A stretch of 64,000 nucleotides of DNA, taken from Acidobacteriota bacterium (GTDB taxonomy: Bacteria > Acidobacteriota > Terriglobia > Terriglobales > SCQP01). Below, piece after piece: positions 24,195-33,555 of this stretch (within the stretch, counting starts at the first letter, position 1; every line of letters starts with the position of its first letter). The notes under the pieces are model-generated. The model did no database searches. It worked only from the letters and a program-made list of their open reading frames with translations, and was not told the origin of the DNA. The stretch covers positions 1 through 64,000 of the forward strand of contig JAKASR010000001.1 in the NCBI GenBank assembly GCA_021818955.1, read 5' to 3'. A program made the translations under genes and the position numbers.

Positions 24195-24303
24195 CTATGA
24201 TTTTTTTCCCGTCCGGTTGCTGCCGGCGGTATTCGCCGCATTTTTATCGTAAATAATTGACACTTCAGCCGCTTTCGAAAGTCGTTTGATAAAACCAGTT
24301 AAA

Positions 24304-25257
24304 TTATGAATTGGGGAGCGATGGCAAATGCTCATGTTCGGGACGGCCGGAAGGCCATTCCAGATCGCGCACCGGAGCGATAACGTGTTGAATTTCGGCC
24401 AGCAGATTGGGAGGCAACCGATAATCGAGGGCGCGCAGATTGGTTTCCAATTCCGCCACGCTGGTCATGCCCACCAGGGTTGAACTCAAGCCGGGTTCAT
24501 CGAGCGCGAAGCGCAGCGCGACGGTCGCGGGCGCTACGCCGTGACGGCGGCAGATGGCGACTACCTGGCGTCCGGCCTCGAACAGTTCCGCCGGCGCCGG
24601 ATGCCATTCCGGCGGCCCTTCTTCGGTCAGCACCCCCATATGCAAGGGAGAAGCGTTGATCAACCCCAATCCCCGCTCTTGCGCCAGCGGTAGCAATTCG
24701 GTTTGCAGGCGCGTGTTCAGCAGGTTGTCATGGCAATACGACAGCAGGAAATCGAGCGGGAATTGGCGCGCCACGTGCGCCAGCACCCGCAGCGGATATC
24801 CCGATACGCCGAGAAAACGCACCTTGCCGGCTGCGCGCGCCTGCTGCATGGCGGGCAACGTTTCCTCCACCACCTGCCGCAAATCGCCGAATTCGATATC
24901 GTGCGCGATCAATAAATCCAGGTAATCGGTGCGCAAGCGGGCGAGCGATTCCTCCAGGCTCGAAGCCACTCGTCCGGCGGAAAAATCGAAATCGTCGAAG
25001 CCGAAGCGGCAGCATTTGGAGGAAAGAATGATTTCCTTCCGCCGGCCTGCCAGCGCCTCGCCTAGCCGGCTTTCGGCCAGCGTCAGGCCATAGTAGGGCG
25101 CGACATCGAAATAATTAATGCCGGCGTCAATGGCGGCGCCTACCGCGCGGCTGGCCTGCTGGAAGTCGGTAGGGTGATAAACCCCGCCCAGCGGCGCGGC
25201 GCCGAAGCCGATGGCCGAGAGCCGCAGCCCGGTGCGTCCCAGAAGGCGATATTCCAT
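24304..25257 (-). CDS. Aldo/keto reductase, L-fucose/L-galactose dehydrogenase-like
   Basis: A 317-residue NAD(P)-dependent oxidoreductase with TIM-barrel fold. The active site is visible as NYFDVAPYYG (Asp, Tyr), SSKC (Lys) and DLLIAHDIEFG (His). EYRLLGRTGLRLSAIGFGAAPLGG is the typical N-terminus. The group includes L-fucose dehydrogenase, pyridoxal 4-dehydrogenase and L-galactose dehydrogenase. The start at 25257 gives the usual MEYRLLG beginning; an in-frame ATG eight codons earlier is less likely. Proximity to the FucP symporter suggests oxidation of an imported deoxy sugar. Confidence 0.9.
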   Translation of the reverse strand: MEYRLLGRTGLRLSAIGFGAAPLGGVYHPTDFQQASRAVGAAIDAGINYFDVAPYYGLTLAESRLGEALAGRRKEIILSSKCCRFGFDDFDFSAGRVASSLEESLARLRTDYLDLLIAHDIEFGDLRQVVEETLPAMQQARAAGKVRFLGVSGYPLRVLAHVARQFPLDFLLSYCHDNLLNTRLQTELLPLAQERGLGLINASPLHMGVLTEEGPPEWHPAPAELFEAGRQVVAICRRHGVAPATVALRFALDEPGLSSTLVGMTSVAELETNLRALDYRLPPNLLAEIQHVIAPVRDLEWPSGRPEHEHLPSLPNS

Positions 25258-25410
25258 GCGGAACCAGAATACAGAAGCCAAAAATAAGAAGAAAGAAGAA
25301 ACAGGTAATAAACGTACAAATCAGGCGGCACACAATCGCGGCACAGAATAGAAGCCGAATCGTAAAATCAGTTAATGTAGTGCATTGGCTGGTTTTCAGC
25401 GAGGACTCAA

Positions 25411-26619
25411 ATGAAACAGAATCGATGGCGTACGTGCATCTGCCTGACCGGTTTAGTCTGCCTGGCGGCAAGCGCCTGGGCTCAGGGCGGCCCGCCGCCG
25501 GTGCGTCCGCGATTTAAGCCGGAAACGTCGGTGCAGGCTATTGCCAAGGCCTCCAAGCCCGCGTCGGCAGTCTTTCGGAATATCAAGGTGCTCAAGACCA
25601 TCCCCGCCGGCGAATTGATTCCCACCATGCGCTACATTACCGTGGCGCTGGGAGTGCGCTGCACTTTCTGCCATGTCAAAGGCGCATTCTACAAAGATAC
25701 CAAGCGAACCAAGCGCACCGCGCGGGTGATGATGCGCATGCTGCTGGCGATCGACGGCCAGAATTTTCATGGGCGTCCGGAAGTCAGTTGTTATACCTGC
25801 CATCGCGGCAGCGCGCACCCCGTGGGCATACCGCCGCTGGTGGGCATCGCCATGGGGCCGCACGGCCCGGGAGCGACGCCGGCAAGTGCGCGGTCGGCGC
25901 CGGTGGCGCGCTCCGGGCGTCCGCCGCGCGTGCCCCCGTCGGGTCTGCCCACTGCGGCGGCGATTGAAGCCAAATACCGGCAGGCGCTGGGCGGCGAGGT
26001 GGCGCTCTCTGGCCTGCGCAGTCTGATTGAGCAGGGTACGGTCAGCATGGGCCACGGGCGGCGGGCCTCGATCCGCATCGAGCGCCGCGCACCTGACCTG
26101 TCGCGCACCGTGGTCAGCACCCCGCGCGGCAGCTTTGTCAGCGGCTTTGATGGCCATACGGCGTGGAGTCAGCTGGGCCACGGCCTGGAAATTTCCGTCG
26201 GCGCGCAACGGCAACTGGCCCGGATGCAAGCCGCCTTAATTCCCGCGCTCGACCTGACCACCGCCTTCAGCCGCATCCGCGTCACTGGCATCGTGCCCGT
26301 CAACGGCCATGCCGCCTTCCATTTGTTTGGCATGCAACGCGGCGGCATTTTTGAACAGCTTTTCTTCGGGCAAAAAAGCGGGCTGCTGCTTCGGATGGTG
26401 ACCTACACCCCCAATCCGCTCGGGGTATTGTCGGAAGCCACCGATTATAGCGACTACCGCGCGGTGTCGGGCGTAAACATTCCGCACCGGATGATCATTC
26501 ACAGCGCCGAGGGCGAGCAGACCATCACCCTGTCCGAGGTCAAGGCCAATGCCCCGCTGGCGCGGGCGCAATTCGCGCCGCCCACTCCGCCCGCTCGGCC
26601 GGCGCCCATGCGCCAATAG
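25411..26619 (+). CDS. Exported dihaem cytochrome c, reaction-centre-cytochrome-like
   Basis: A 402-residue exported protein. After a signal peptide (about 1-25), two haem c motifs follow: Cys84-Thr-Phe-Cys87-His88 and Cys127-Tyr-Thr-Cys130-His131. The pattern MRYITVALGVRCTFCHVK and SCYTCHRG matches the photosynthetic-reaction-centre cytochrome-like family common in non-phototrophic Acidobacteriota. A Pro/Arg-rich linker leads to a C-terminal beta-rich domain (about 180-390) resembling outer-membrane lipoprotein-sorting folds. It probably acts in periplasmic electron transfer. The C-terminal domain may bind a hydrophobic ligand, which is inference. Confidence 0.87.
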   Translation: MKQNRWRTCICLTGLVCLAASAWAQGGPPPVRPRFKPETSVQAIAKASKPASAVFRNIKVLKTIPAGELIPTMRYITVALGVRCTFCHVKGAFYKDTKRTKRTARVMMRMLLAIDGQNFHGRPEVSCYTCHRGSAHPVGIPPLVGIAMGPHGPGATPASARSAPVARSGRPPRVPPSGLPTAAAIEAKYRQALGGEVALSGLRSLIEQGTVSMGHGRRASIRIERRAPDLSRTVVSTPRGSFVSGFDGHTAWSQLGHGLEISVGAQRQLARMQAALIPALDLTTAFSRIRVTGIVPVNGHAAFHLFGMQRGGIFEQLFFGQKSGLLLRMVTYTPNPLGVLSEATDYSDYRAVSGVNIPHRMIIHSAEGEQTITLSEVKANAPLARAQFAPPTPPARPAPMRQ

Positions 26620-26737
26620 GCGATTTTCAACAACTATAACCGCTATCATTTCGGGTAACTTTTCAGGTTGAAGCAGACCACGAATCATCTGCTTAACGTT
26701 TTAGAGAAGCCGAGAACGAGTGGGAAGTCCAGGGTCT

Positions 26738-26902
26738 CTGTCAGATCCCGGACCGCTGCTGCAAGAAGTGGTTAAGCGCGAGGCGAGATGCGAGCAGCGG
26801 TGAGGCCGCGGGATGCGAGGCGACCGCAGTGTGTACGGAAGTACATGAGGATCGCCGAGCATCCGTGAACGATGCTATGCGATGCTTATCGCCTCGCTTT
26901 TT
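26738..26902 (+). repeat. Leader element copy A, upstream of the GH2 gene
   Basis: This is one of three copies of a structured element. In gene direction it has block 1 (CTGTCAGATCCCGGACC, 26738-26754), then GAGGCCGCGGGA, GCGAGGCGACC, a hairpin TGTAC-GGAA-GTACA (26832-26845), GAGGATCGCCGAGCATCC, and finally GCGATGC-TTAT-CGCCTCGC followed by five T (to 26902). The GGACAATTTC hairpin found in copies B and C is missing. The first arm of the final hairpin has one mismatch. The element ends 71 bases before the GH2 start. Confidence 0.75.
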
Positions 26903-26973
26903 CGCAAAGAGGCGAGCAATGGTGTTTCATTGCTCGCTGTTTATATAAAATAGAGAGTCTCTCGGAGAACTAT

Positions 26974-29652
26974 ATGCATATCCGGCCCCGTCAGTTATTT
27001 TTCTTATTCTTTGCGTTCGCGTTCGCCTCGCTGCCGGCCGTAGCGCGGCCGCCGCGGCGCGAAGCTCGCCCGCGCGGCGGGGAAGCGCGTCTGGTGCTGA
27101 GCCATGGCTGGGCGCTTGCCAGCTCGGCGAATGTTCCAAGCGGCGGGGCGGAAATTTCACGCCAGGGCTTTGAGACCCGCGGCTGGTATCCGGCCTTGAA
27201 AATGCCGGGCACGGTGCTGGCGACGCTGGTGCGCGACCGCATTTATCCCAACCCCGATTTTGGTACCAATCTGCGCAAGGTGCCGGGGACGACTTATCCG
27301 ATCGGGGGAAATTTTGCCAATTTGCCGATGCCCGGCGGCAGCCCCTTCGCGGTGGGCTGGTGGTATCGCAGCACCTTTAGCTTGCCCGCGCGCTGGCGCG
27401 GACGCCAGCTTTGGCTCCATTTCAACGGCATCAACTACCGCGCCCGGATTTGGATGAATGGCGAAAAAATCGCCGCTTCCAGCCAGGTGCAAGGCACCTG
27501 GCGCACTTGGCGGTTCAATGTCACGCGCTTCGCGCGTGCGGGCGCGGAAAATTGCCTGGCCGTCGAAGTTTTCGCGCCTACGCCGGACGATCTGGGCATC
27601 ACGTTTGTGGATTGGAATCCGCTGCCGGCCGATAAAGATATGGGCATTTTCCGCCAGGTTTATTTCACTGCCACCGGGCCGGTGGCGATCGAACATCCGC
27701 AAGTGGAGACGCGCTTCGATTTGCCCTCGCTGGCGGTGGCGCACCTGACCGTGTCGGCTACCTTGCGCAATGCCTCCTCGAGCGCGGTCAGCGGCCGCCT
27801 GCGGCTAAGGCTGGCGGGACGAGTGTTCTCGCAAACGGTGCGGCTCGAGCCCGGCCGGAGCCGGCGCGTGGTCTTCCGCCCGGCGCGGTATCGGGGTTTG
27901 AACCTGCCGCATCCGCGCGTCTGGTGGCCTTGGATTTACGGCAAGCAGCCGCTGTATCAGGCCCATTTTGCGTTTTTATCCGGCAGAAAGATAAGCGACC
28001 GGCGGCAAGTCACGTTTGGCGTGCGGCAGGCGACTTCGTATGTGGATTCCAGCCGGCACCGGGTTTTCGAAATCAACGGCAGGCGCATCTTGATCCGCGG
28101 CGGCGGCTGGTCGCCCGACATGCTGTTGCGGTTGAAGCCGCGGCGTACGCTGGCCGAGTTGGAATATCTGAAAGCCATCAACCTGAACGCGGTGCGGCTG
28201 GAAGGCAAGCCGATGAACCAGCGTTTTTACCGCATCTGCGACCGCCTGGGCATCCTGGTCTTGCAGGGTTGGTGCTGCTGCTCGCGCTGGGAACACTGGA
28301 ACGATTGGCGTCCGGTGGATTACAAAGTGGCCGCCGGGTCGCTGCGCGATCAGGTGCGCCGTCTGCGCAATCACGCTAGCCTGCTGGCCTACCTATACGG
28401 CAGCGACAATGCCGCGCCGCCGCGCGTGGAGCGCATGTATCTCGGCGTTTTCAAAAAGTATCATTGGCCCAACCCCACCGTGGCCGCGGCCTCGGCGCGA
28501 AAAACCACCGTCGGCTGGACCGGCGTGAAGATGACCGGTCCTTATCAATACGTCGCGCCCTCCTACTGGTCGCTCGATACGCATCATGGCGGGGCTTACG
28601 GCTTCAACACCGAAACCAGCCCCGGGCCGGCGATTCCTCTGCGCGCTACCCTGCGCTCATTTCTGCCCGCCGATCAGCTCTGGCCCATCAACGATACCTG
28701 GCTGTATCACGCCGGCGGCGGCCAGTTTAAAAACCTGCATGTCTACAACCATGCCCTGGACGAGCGCTATGGCAAGCCCGCCGGCTTTGACGATTATGTC
28801 GAAACCTCGCAGTTGGTGGCGTATGAGGGCGAACGGGCGATGTTTGAGGCGTATGGCGAGAAGAAATACGTCTCCACCGGCGTCATCCAGTGGATGCTGA
28901 ACAACGCCTGGCCGTCGCTGATCTGGCACCTTTTCGATTACGATCTGCGGCCGGGTGGCGGCTATTTCGGTACCCGCGAGGCCTGCCAGCCAATCCATAT
29001 TCAATACGATTACGACACCAACTCCGTCTCGGTGGTCAACTCGCGGCTGGTGAATTATCCCCGGCTGCGCGCCGAAGCCGAAATTTATACCCTCAATCTG
29101 CAACGGCGCTTCCACCGCGTCGTCAACTTGCGCTCCCCTGCGGATAGCGCCAAGGTCGCGATCAAGCTGCCTACTTTGACGGACCTGACCCCTACCTACT
29201 TTTTACGCCTGCGGCTGATCGGCGCCGGCGGGATTGTGCTGAGCCGGAATTTCTACTGGCTTTCGACCCAGCCGGACGTTTTCGACTGGCCGCATTCCAC
29301 CTGGTACTACACCCCGCTCAGCGGTTTTGCGAATTTACGCGGGCTGCGGCAACTGCCGCGCACCCGGGTGCGAGTGCAACTGGTGCGGCGCGAACGCGTG
29401 CGCGACCAGGATTATTTGCAGGTCGTGGTCAGCAATCCCAGCCCGCGGCTGGCGTTTTTCCTGTATTTGAAGGTGCTGCGGGGCGCGCAGGGCGGCGACC
29501 TGCGGCCGTTATTCTGGTCGGACAATTACATTACGCTGATGCCGCATGCGCGCCGGCGCCTGACAGTGCATTTCGCGGCTGCGGCGCTGGGGCGTCAGCG
29601 CCCGGTGGTCGAGGTGAGCGGCTGGAACGTGCCGGCAACGTACGCGCGTTAA
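26974..29652 (+). CDS. GH2 exo-beta-D-glucosaminidase-like hydrolase
   Basis: An 892-residue exported enzyme. A signal peptide (about 1-22) is followed by a GH2 sugar-binding domain (about 40-230), an immunoglobulin-like domain, a TIM barrel and C-terminal beta domains. Asp478 in YGSDN and Glu547 in GFNTETSPGPAIP correspond to the catalytic acid (Asp469) and nucleophile (Glu541) of CsxA-type exo-chitosanases, with similar spacing. It should release glucosamine from chitosan ends, complementing the GH20 enzyme at 35926. GGAG six bases before the ATG at 26974 sets the start; a longer frame would run into the leader element. Confidence 0.87.
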   Translation: MHIRPRQLFFLFFAFAFASLPAVARPPRREARPRGGEARLVLSHGWALASSANVPSGGAEISRQGFETRGWYPALKMPGTVLATLVRDRIYPNPDFGTNLRKVPGTTYPIGGNFANLPMPGGSPFAVGWWYRSTFSLPARWRGRQLWLHFNGINYRARIWMNGEKIAASSQVQGTWRTWRFNVTRFARAGAENCLAVEVFAPTPDDLGITFVDWNPLPADKDMGIFRQVYFTATGPVAIEHPQVETRFDLPSLAVAHLTVSATLRNASSSAVSGRLRLRLAGRVFSQTVRLEPGRSRRVVFRPARYRGLNLPHPRVWWPWIYGKQPLYQAHFAFLSGRKISDRRQVTFGVRQATSYVDSSRHRVFEINGRRILIRGGGWSPDMLLRLKPRRTLAELEYLKAINLNAVRLEGKPMNQRFYRICDRLGILVLQGWCCCSRWEHWNDWRPVDYKVAAGSLRDQVRRLRNHASLLAYLYGSDNAAPPRVERMYLGVFKKYHWPNPTVAAASARKTTVGWTGVKMTGPYQYVAPSYWSLDTHHGGAYGFNTETSPGPAIPLRATLRSFLPADQLWPINDTWLYHAGGGQFKNLHVYNHALDERYGKPAGFDDYVETSQLVAYEGERAMFEAYGEKKYVSTGVIQWMLNNAWPSLIWHLFDYDLRPGGGYFGTREACQPIHIQYDYDTNSVSVVNSRLVNYPRLRAEAEIYTLNLQRRFHRVVNLRSPADSAKVAIKLPTLTDLTPTYFLRLRLIGAGGIVLSRNFYWLSTQPDVFDWPHSTWYYTPLSGFANLRGLRQLPRTRVRVQLVRRERVRDQDYLQVVVSNPSPRLAFFLYLKVLRGAQGGDLRPLFWSDNYITLMPHARRRLTVHFAAAALGRQRPVVEVSGWNVPATYAR

Positions 29653-29663
29653 AACGGCCTCCC

Positions 29664-31025
29664 TTACGCGCCGGCGGTGATCGGAACCAAAGCCAGCGGC
29701 TTGTTCAGTTGCATTTCGATATGTTCGCCGGTATACAGGCGGATGTCGCGATTGCGGCCGGCGATTACGCCTCCGGTGCCGACAATCGCGCCGGCAATGG
29801 CGCCGCGCAGAATGCCGCCGCCAAAAATCCCGCCCAGCACCGCGCCGGTGCCGCTGGCCACGCCGATCTTGCGCTCGTCGGTCCCTTTTTTATTCGCCTG
29901 TGTCACCCCGCCTTCGCCGTTGGTGCGGACGTCGGTCTGCCGGCCCACCCCGGTGGTCACGGCGGAAAACATGTAGGTGCGATTGCCGGGAATCATAATC
30001 CGCTGGTAATCGAGCGTTAGCTTGGCCTTGCCGCCGAGGAATCCGCCGCGGTGCACGCGGCGGATCACGCCTTCGATGCGGCTGCCGGCGGGAATGGCGA
30101 TCTGGCCGTTGGTGGCGTACACCGGAACATTGACGGTGGCGCTGAAGGTGTCGCCCTGATGGCTGCTCTTGGTGCTGATGTAGTTATCGAGCAGCGCGTG
30201 CACAAACGTACCGGCGGACAGTTGCAGCGAATTATTCTGAATCGGCGCCGCCGCCGCATCTTGTTTCGGCCGCAATCCGATGCTGGAATTATAAAGTCGA
30301 TGATGGTACCCGTCATCGTAGCCGGTGACAAAACCCGCGCGAAATTCCTGTTGGAACGCGGCAAAATTGCCTAAATCGGAGGTATACCCCGCTGAGGCCT
30401 GCTGGTATTCATGGCTATGTTGCACATTGTCGGCGGCGCCGCGGTCGGCGTCGTATTGGCCGGCGCTATAGCCTTCGCGATAGCCGATGGCGCGCGCGCG
30501 CCGCTGCTGCGGTGTCAGTTGCGTTTCCGACGGTGTTCGCGGTCCGGGCGCGGGGGTGGGCCCGAACCCGGCTACGGTATTCGCTGAGCCTGTCGCCGCG
30601 GCCGGGGTCGTTGCCGCGGGAGTGGCGCCAATGCTTTGCGGCCGGTTTTGATAGGCGTCATTGTAGCCGTCGGCAAATCCGCTGCGGAAGCCGGCCTGGT
30701 ATTCGGCGCGGCTGCCATCGTTGGGCTGAAAGCCGCTGATCGCTTCCTGGTAGGCGAGAAATTTATGGAAATTGAATGCCTTCTTGGCGGCGCGATCATG
30801 CGCGCCGGCTTGATACCCGGCGCGATAGCCGTTCAGATAGGCGGGATCGGTGGCGGTTGAGCTTTGTGGGGCTGGGTTCGGCTGCTGCTGCGCCGGCGGT
30901 TGCTGAACCGTTTGCTGCTGGACCGGCGGCGGCTGTGCCGGCGCCATCTGTGGGCGCGCCACCATCGCGGTCAACCCTAAAACAATTACCCATGCCACGG
31001 CGCGCCAGCTCATGCGGAAAGGCAT
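29664..31025 (-). CDS. Exported repeat-containing glycine-zipper protein
   Basis: A 453-residue protein. After a signal peptide and Gln/Pro-rich linker, residues 55-250 contain at least four Tyr/Gly/Asp repeats of the form GY-R-x-GY-x-x-G (LNGYRAGYQAG, YQAGFRSGFADGYND, IGYREGYSAGQYD, FRAGFVTGYDDGY). A beta domain (about 275-385) with LLDNYISTKSSHQGDTFSATV and IPAGSRIEGVIRRV resembles TrbI/VirB10-like folds. A glycine-zipper hydrophobic stretch follows (AVLGGIFGGGILRGAIAGAIVG). AGGAGG fixes the start at 31025. It is probably envelope-located; no function is known. Confidence 0.7.
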   Translation of the reverse strand: MPFRMSWRAVAWVIVLGLTAMVARPQMAPAQPPPVQQQTVQQPPAQQQPNPAPQSSTATDPAYLNGYRAGYQAGAHDRAAKKAFNFHKFLAYQEAISGFQPNDGSRAEYQAGFRSGFADGYNDAYQNRPQSIGATPAATTPAAATGSANTVAGFGPTPAPGPRTPSETQLTPQQRRARAIGYREGYSAGQYDADRGAADNVQHSHEYQQASAGYTSDLGNFAAFQQEFRAGFVTGYDDGYHHRLYNSSIGLRPKQDAAAAPIQNNSLQLSAGTFVHALLDNYISTKSSHQGDTFSATVNVPVYATNGQIAIPAGSRIEGVIRRVHRGGFLGGKAKLTLDYQRIMIPGNRTYMFSAVTTGVGRQTDVRTNGEGGVTQANKKGTDERKIGVASGTGAVLGGIFGGGILRGAIAGAIVGTGGVIAGRNRDIRLYTGEHIEMQLNKPLALVPITAGA

Positions 31026-31059
31026 GGCCGCACCTCCTATGATATAACCCGTCAATCTG

Positions 31060-31073
31060 GTTACCATTGTAAC
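31060..31073. promoter_or_regulatory. Short inverted repeat in the 29664/folP divergent gap
   Basis: GTTAC-CATT-GTAAC lies midway between the two divergent starts (31025 and 31092). It could be an operator for either gene. There is no independent support. Confidence 0.3.
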
Positions 31074-31091
31074 GTTATTCTTTCGAACTTC

Positions 31092-32021
31092 ATGACGGCG
31101 GCAAGCCGCCGCAAACGCATGTTTTCTCCACGTCCCATTAGGGTTTGGCAATTGGGCGGACGCCGGCTGGAGCTGGGCCGGCGAACCCTGCTGATGGCAA
31201 TTTTAAATCTCACTCCCGATTCCTTTTTCGCCGGCAGCCGGCTGGATGGCGAACCGGCGGCTATGGCCGCGGCCGAGGCGGCGCTCGAAGCGGGCGCCGA
31301 TGTGCTCGATTTAGGGGCGGAATCCACCCGGCCGGGAGCGGCCGCGCTGAATCCGGCGGAAGAGCAATCGCGGCTGCTGCCGGTTTTGGAACGGCTGCGG
31401 GCGCGGTTTCCGCAAGCCTGGCTTTCGGCCGATACTCGCCATGGCGCCACCGCGCGCGCGGCCCTGCAGGCCGGCGCCGACATCATCAACGATGTCAGCG
31501 GACTGGCGAACCCTGCAATGCTCGCAACCGCGGCTGCTTCTAATTGCGGCCTGGTGCTGATGCATCTGCGCGGAGATTTTTCCACCATGCACCGGCTGCC
31601 GCCCCTGGCCGATCCGGTAGGTGAGGTGACGGCAGGATTCAAAGCCATCCTGGCGCGGATGCGCGCGGCCGGCATCGACATCGAGCGCGTCGTGCTCGAT
31701 CCGGGCTTCGGTTTTGGCAAAAACATGGCGGAAAATTTTCCCCTGCTGGCGCGCTTCGACGCCTGGCATGCGTTGGGCTGTCCGCTGCTGGCTGGAGTCT
31801 CGCGCAAATCGTTCATCGCTTATGCCCTGGCGGGAACCGATCAAACCGGCGCGCGCCGGCCGCCGCCACCGCCGGAAGCGCGGCTGCATGGCACCTTGGC
31901 GGCGGTGATCGCGGCCATATTGAACGGTGCGCATATCGTGCGCGTTCACGATCTGGCCGCGGCGCGCGATGCCGCCCGCGTCGCCGACGCGGTGCTGGAA
32001 GCCTCCGCCTCTGGCCACTGA
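31092..32021 (+). CDS. folP: Dihydropteroate synthase
   Basis: A 309-residue TIM-barrel enzyme of folate synthesis that joins p-aminobenzoate to 6-hydroxymethyl-dihydropterin diphosphate. Signatures: MAILNLTPDSFF (pterin and PPi loop), DVLDLGAESTRPGA, SADTRHG, IINDVSGL, LVLMHLRGD, VVLDPGFGFGK and GVSRKSFI. The start is ambiguous: ATG 31092 is used, and a second in-frame ATG at 31119 would also keep all motifs. DUF1015 follows on the same strand after 77 bases. Confidence 0.95.
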   Translation: MTAASRRKRMFSPRPIRVWQLGGRRLELGRRTLLMAILNLTPDSFFAGSRLDGEPAAMAAAEAALEAGADVLDLGAESTRPGAAALNPAEEQSRLLPVLERLRARFPQAWLSADTRHGATARAALQAGADIINDVSGLANPAMLATAAASNCGLVLMHLRGDFSTMHRLPPLADPVGEVTAGFKAILARMRAAGIDIERVVLDPGFGFGKNMAENFPLLARFDAWHALGCPLLAGVSRKSFIAYALAGTDQTGARRPPPPPEARLHGTLAAVIAAILNGAHIVRVHDLAAARDAARVADAVLEASASGH

Positions 32022-32098
32022 ACGCCGCTGCCGCACCCGGCTTGCGTGCATTCTCTTGCAATCGCGCCCGCAGTTTTGCTTTCACCGATAATTGACGT

Positions 32099-33478
32099 AT
32101 GGCTTCGATACTTCCTTTTCGCGCTTACCGCTACAATCTCGCTCGCGTGCGTCCGGAAGACGTGCTGACGCAGCCCTACGACAAAATTTCGCCGGCGATG
32201 TATGCGCGTTATCTGGAGCGCAGCCCGTACAATCTGGCTCGGCTGATTTTGCCCGCGCCTCCGGCGGAAGCGCATGGCGTCGCCGGCATGGCCGAGCCGC
32301 GCGCCTATGAGGCGGTAGCGGAGCGCATGAAGGCCTGGATTCAAGACGGCATCATGCAGCGCGACCGCGGCGCCGCCGTCTATCCCTATCGCCAGAGCTT
32401 TATCCCGCCCGGCGGTTCCCAGCGCCTGACCCGGCAAGGCTTCATCGCGCTGGGGCGGCTGGAAGATTACGATCGCCGCGTTGTTTTCCGTCACGAGCAG
32501 ACGCTGGCCGGACCGAAAGCCGACCGGTTGGCGCTGCTGCGGGCGACGCACACGCATTTTGGGCAGGTCTTTATGCTGTACAGCGATCCCGGACTGCGGT
32601 TCGAGGCCGAGCTCTGGGAGCATGCGCGCCAGCCGTTGTTTGAGCTGGAAGACGAATACGGCGTGCAACACAGCCTGTATCGCGTGATCGAGCCGGAGGT
32701 GATCGAGCGGCTGCAGACCGCGATGCGCAATCGCGAATTGGTCATTGCCGATGGCCATCATCGCTATGAGACGGCGCTGGCCTGGCGCAACGAGCAGGCC
32801 AGGCAGCGCGGCAACGATTCGCCCGCCGGCGCGCCCCCGGCCGAGGCGGGTTGGAATTACGCCATGATGACCTTCATCAATCTGGATGCCCCCGGCCTGG
32901 TGGTGCTGCCCACGCACCGGCTGGTGAGCGGCCTGACCGGCTTCAATGCCGCCAAATTCCTGGCCGCGGTCGGGGCCCATCTGGCCATGGTCAAGCTCGA
33001 GCTTGCACCGGAGAAGTGGGCGGAAGCCTGGCCGCAAATCGAAGCGGCATTCGAAGCTCGACATGGCGGAACGACGATCGCCGCGGCGGCGCTCGCGGGC
33101 GAGTCCGGCGTATACCTGTTTCGCTGGAAAGCGGAGAACGATCGCGAGCGGTTGCTCGAGAGCTATCCTGCAATCCAGCGGCAACTGGATGTGGTGGCGC
33201 TGCACGAGTTGCTGCTGCACCGCGGCCTGGGCATTACCTCAGAAGACGTGCGCGCCCAGCGCTATATCGGATACGAGCGCGAGCCGCGGGCGGCACTGGC
33301 GCAGGTGGCCCGCGGCGAGGCGCAGGCGGCCTTTTTACTGCGTCCGCTGGCGCCGGCGGTGGTGCGCGATGTGGCGATCGCGGGCGGCGTGATGCCGCAG
33401 AAATCGACCGATTTTTATCCCAAGCTGCTGAGTGGGCTGACGCTCTACTGTGTCGAGCAGCCCGAGCATTTGACCTGA
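32099..33478 (+). CDS. DUF1015 family protein
   Basis: A 459-residue cytoplasmic protein with the DUF1015 hallmarks ILPFRAYRYN, LTQPYDKIS, SPYNLARLILP, YPYRQSF and IADGHHRYETALAWRNE. Members are widespread in anaerobes and Acidobacteriota and are often called SerK-like or HipA-like because some archaeal relatives phosphorylate serine using ADP. Whether this member is a kinase cannot be judged, although the conserved DGHHR segment is intact. It is co-directional with folP. Confidence 0.85.
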   Translation: MASILPFRAYRYNLARVRPEDVLTQPYDKISPAMYARYLERSPYNLARLILPAPPAEAHGVAGMAEPRAYEAVAERMKAWIQDGIMQRDRGAAVYPYRQSFIPPGGSQRLTRQGFIALGRLEDYDRRVVFRHEQTLAGPKADRLALLRATHTHFGQVFMLYSDPGLRFEAELWEHARQPLFELEDEYGVQHSLYRVIEPEVIERLQTAMRNRELVIADGHHRYETALAWRNEQARQRGNDSPAGAPPAEAGWNYAMMTFINLDAPGLVVLPTHRLVSGLTGFNAAKFLAAVGAHLAMVKLELAPEKWAEAWPQIEAAFEARHGGTTIAAAALAGESGVYLFRWKAENDRERLLESYPAIQRQLDVVALHELLLHRGLGITSEDVRAQRYIGYEREPRAALAQVARGEAQAAFLLRPLAPAVVRDVAIAGGVMPQKSTDFYPKLLSGLTLYCVEQPEHLT

Positions 33479-33555
33479 AGTTATTGGCAAATTCAAAGAA
33501 ATGGCCTCAAGGAATGTCCGCTGGCGGCTTCGCCGGGGCAATAAAACAAATAGCT

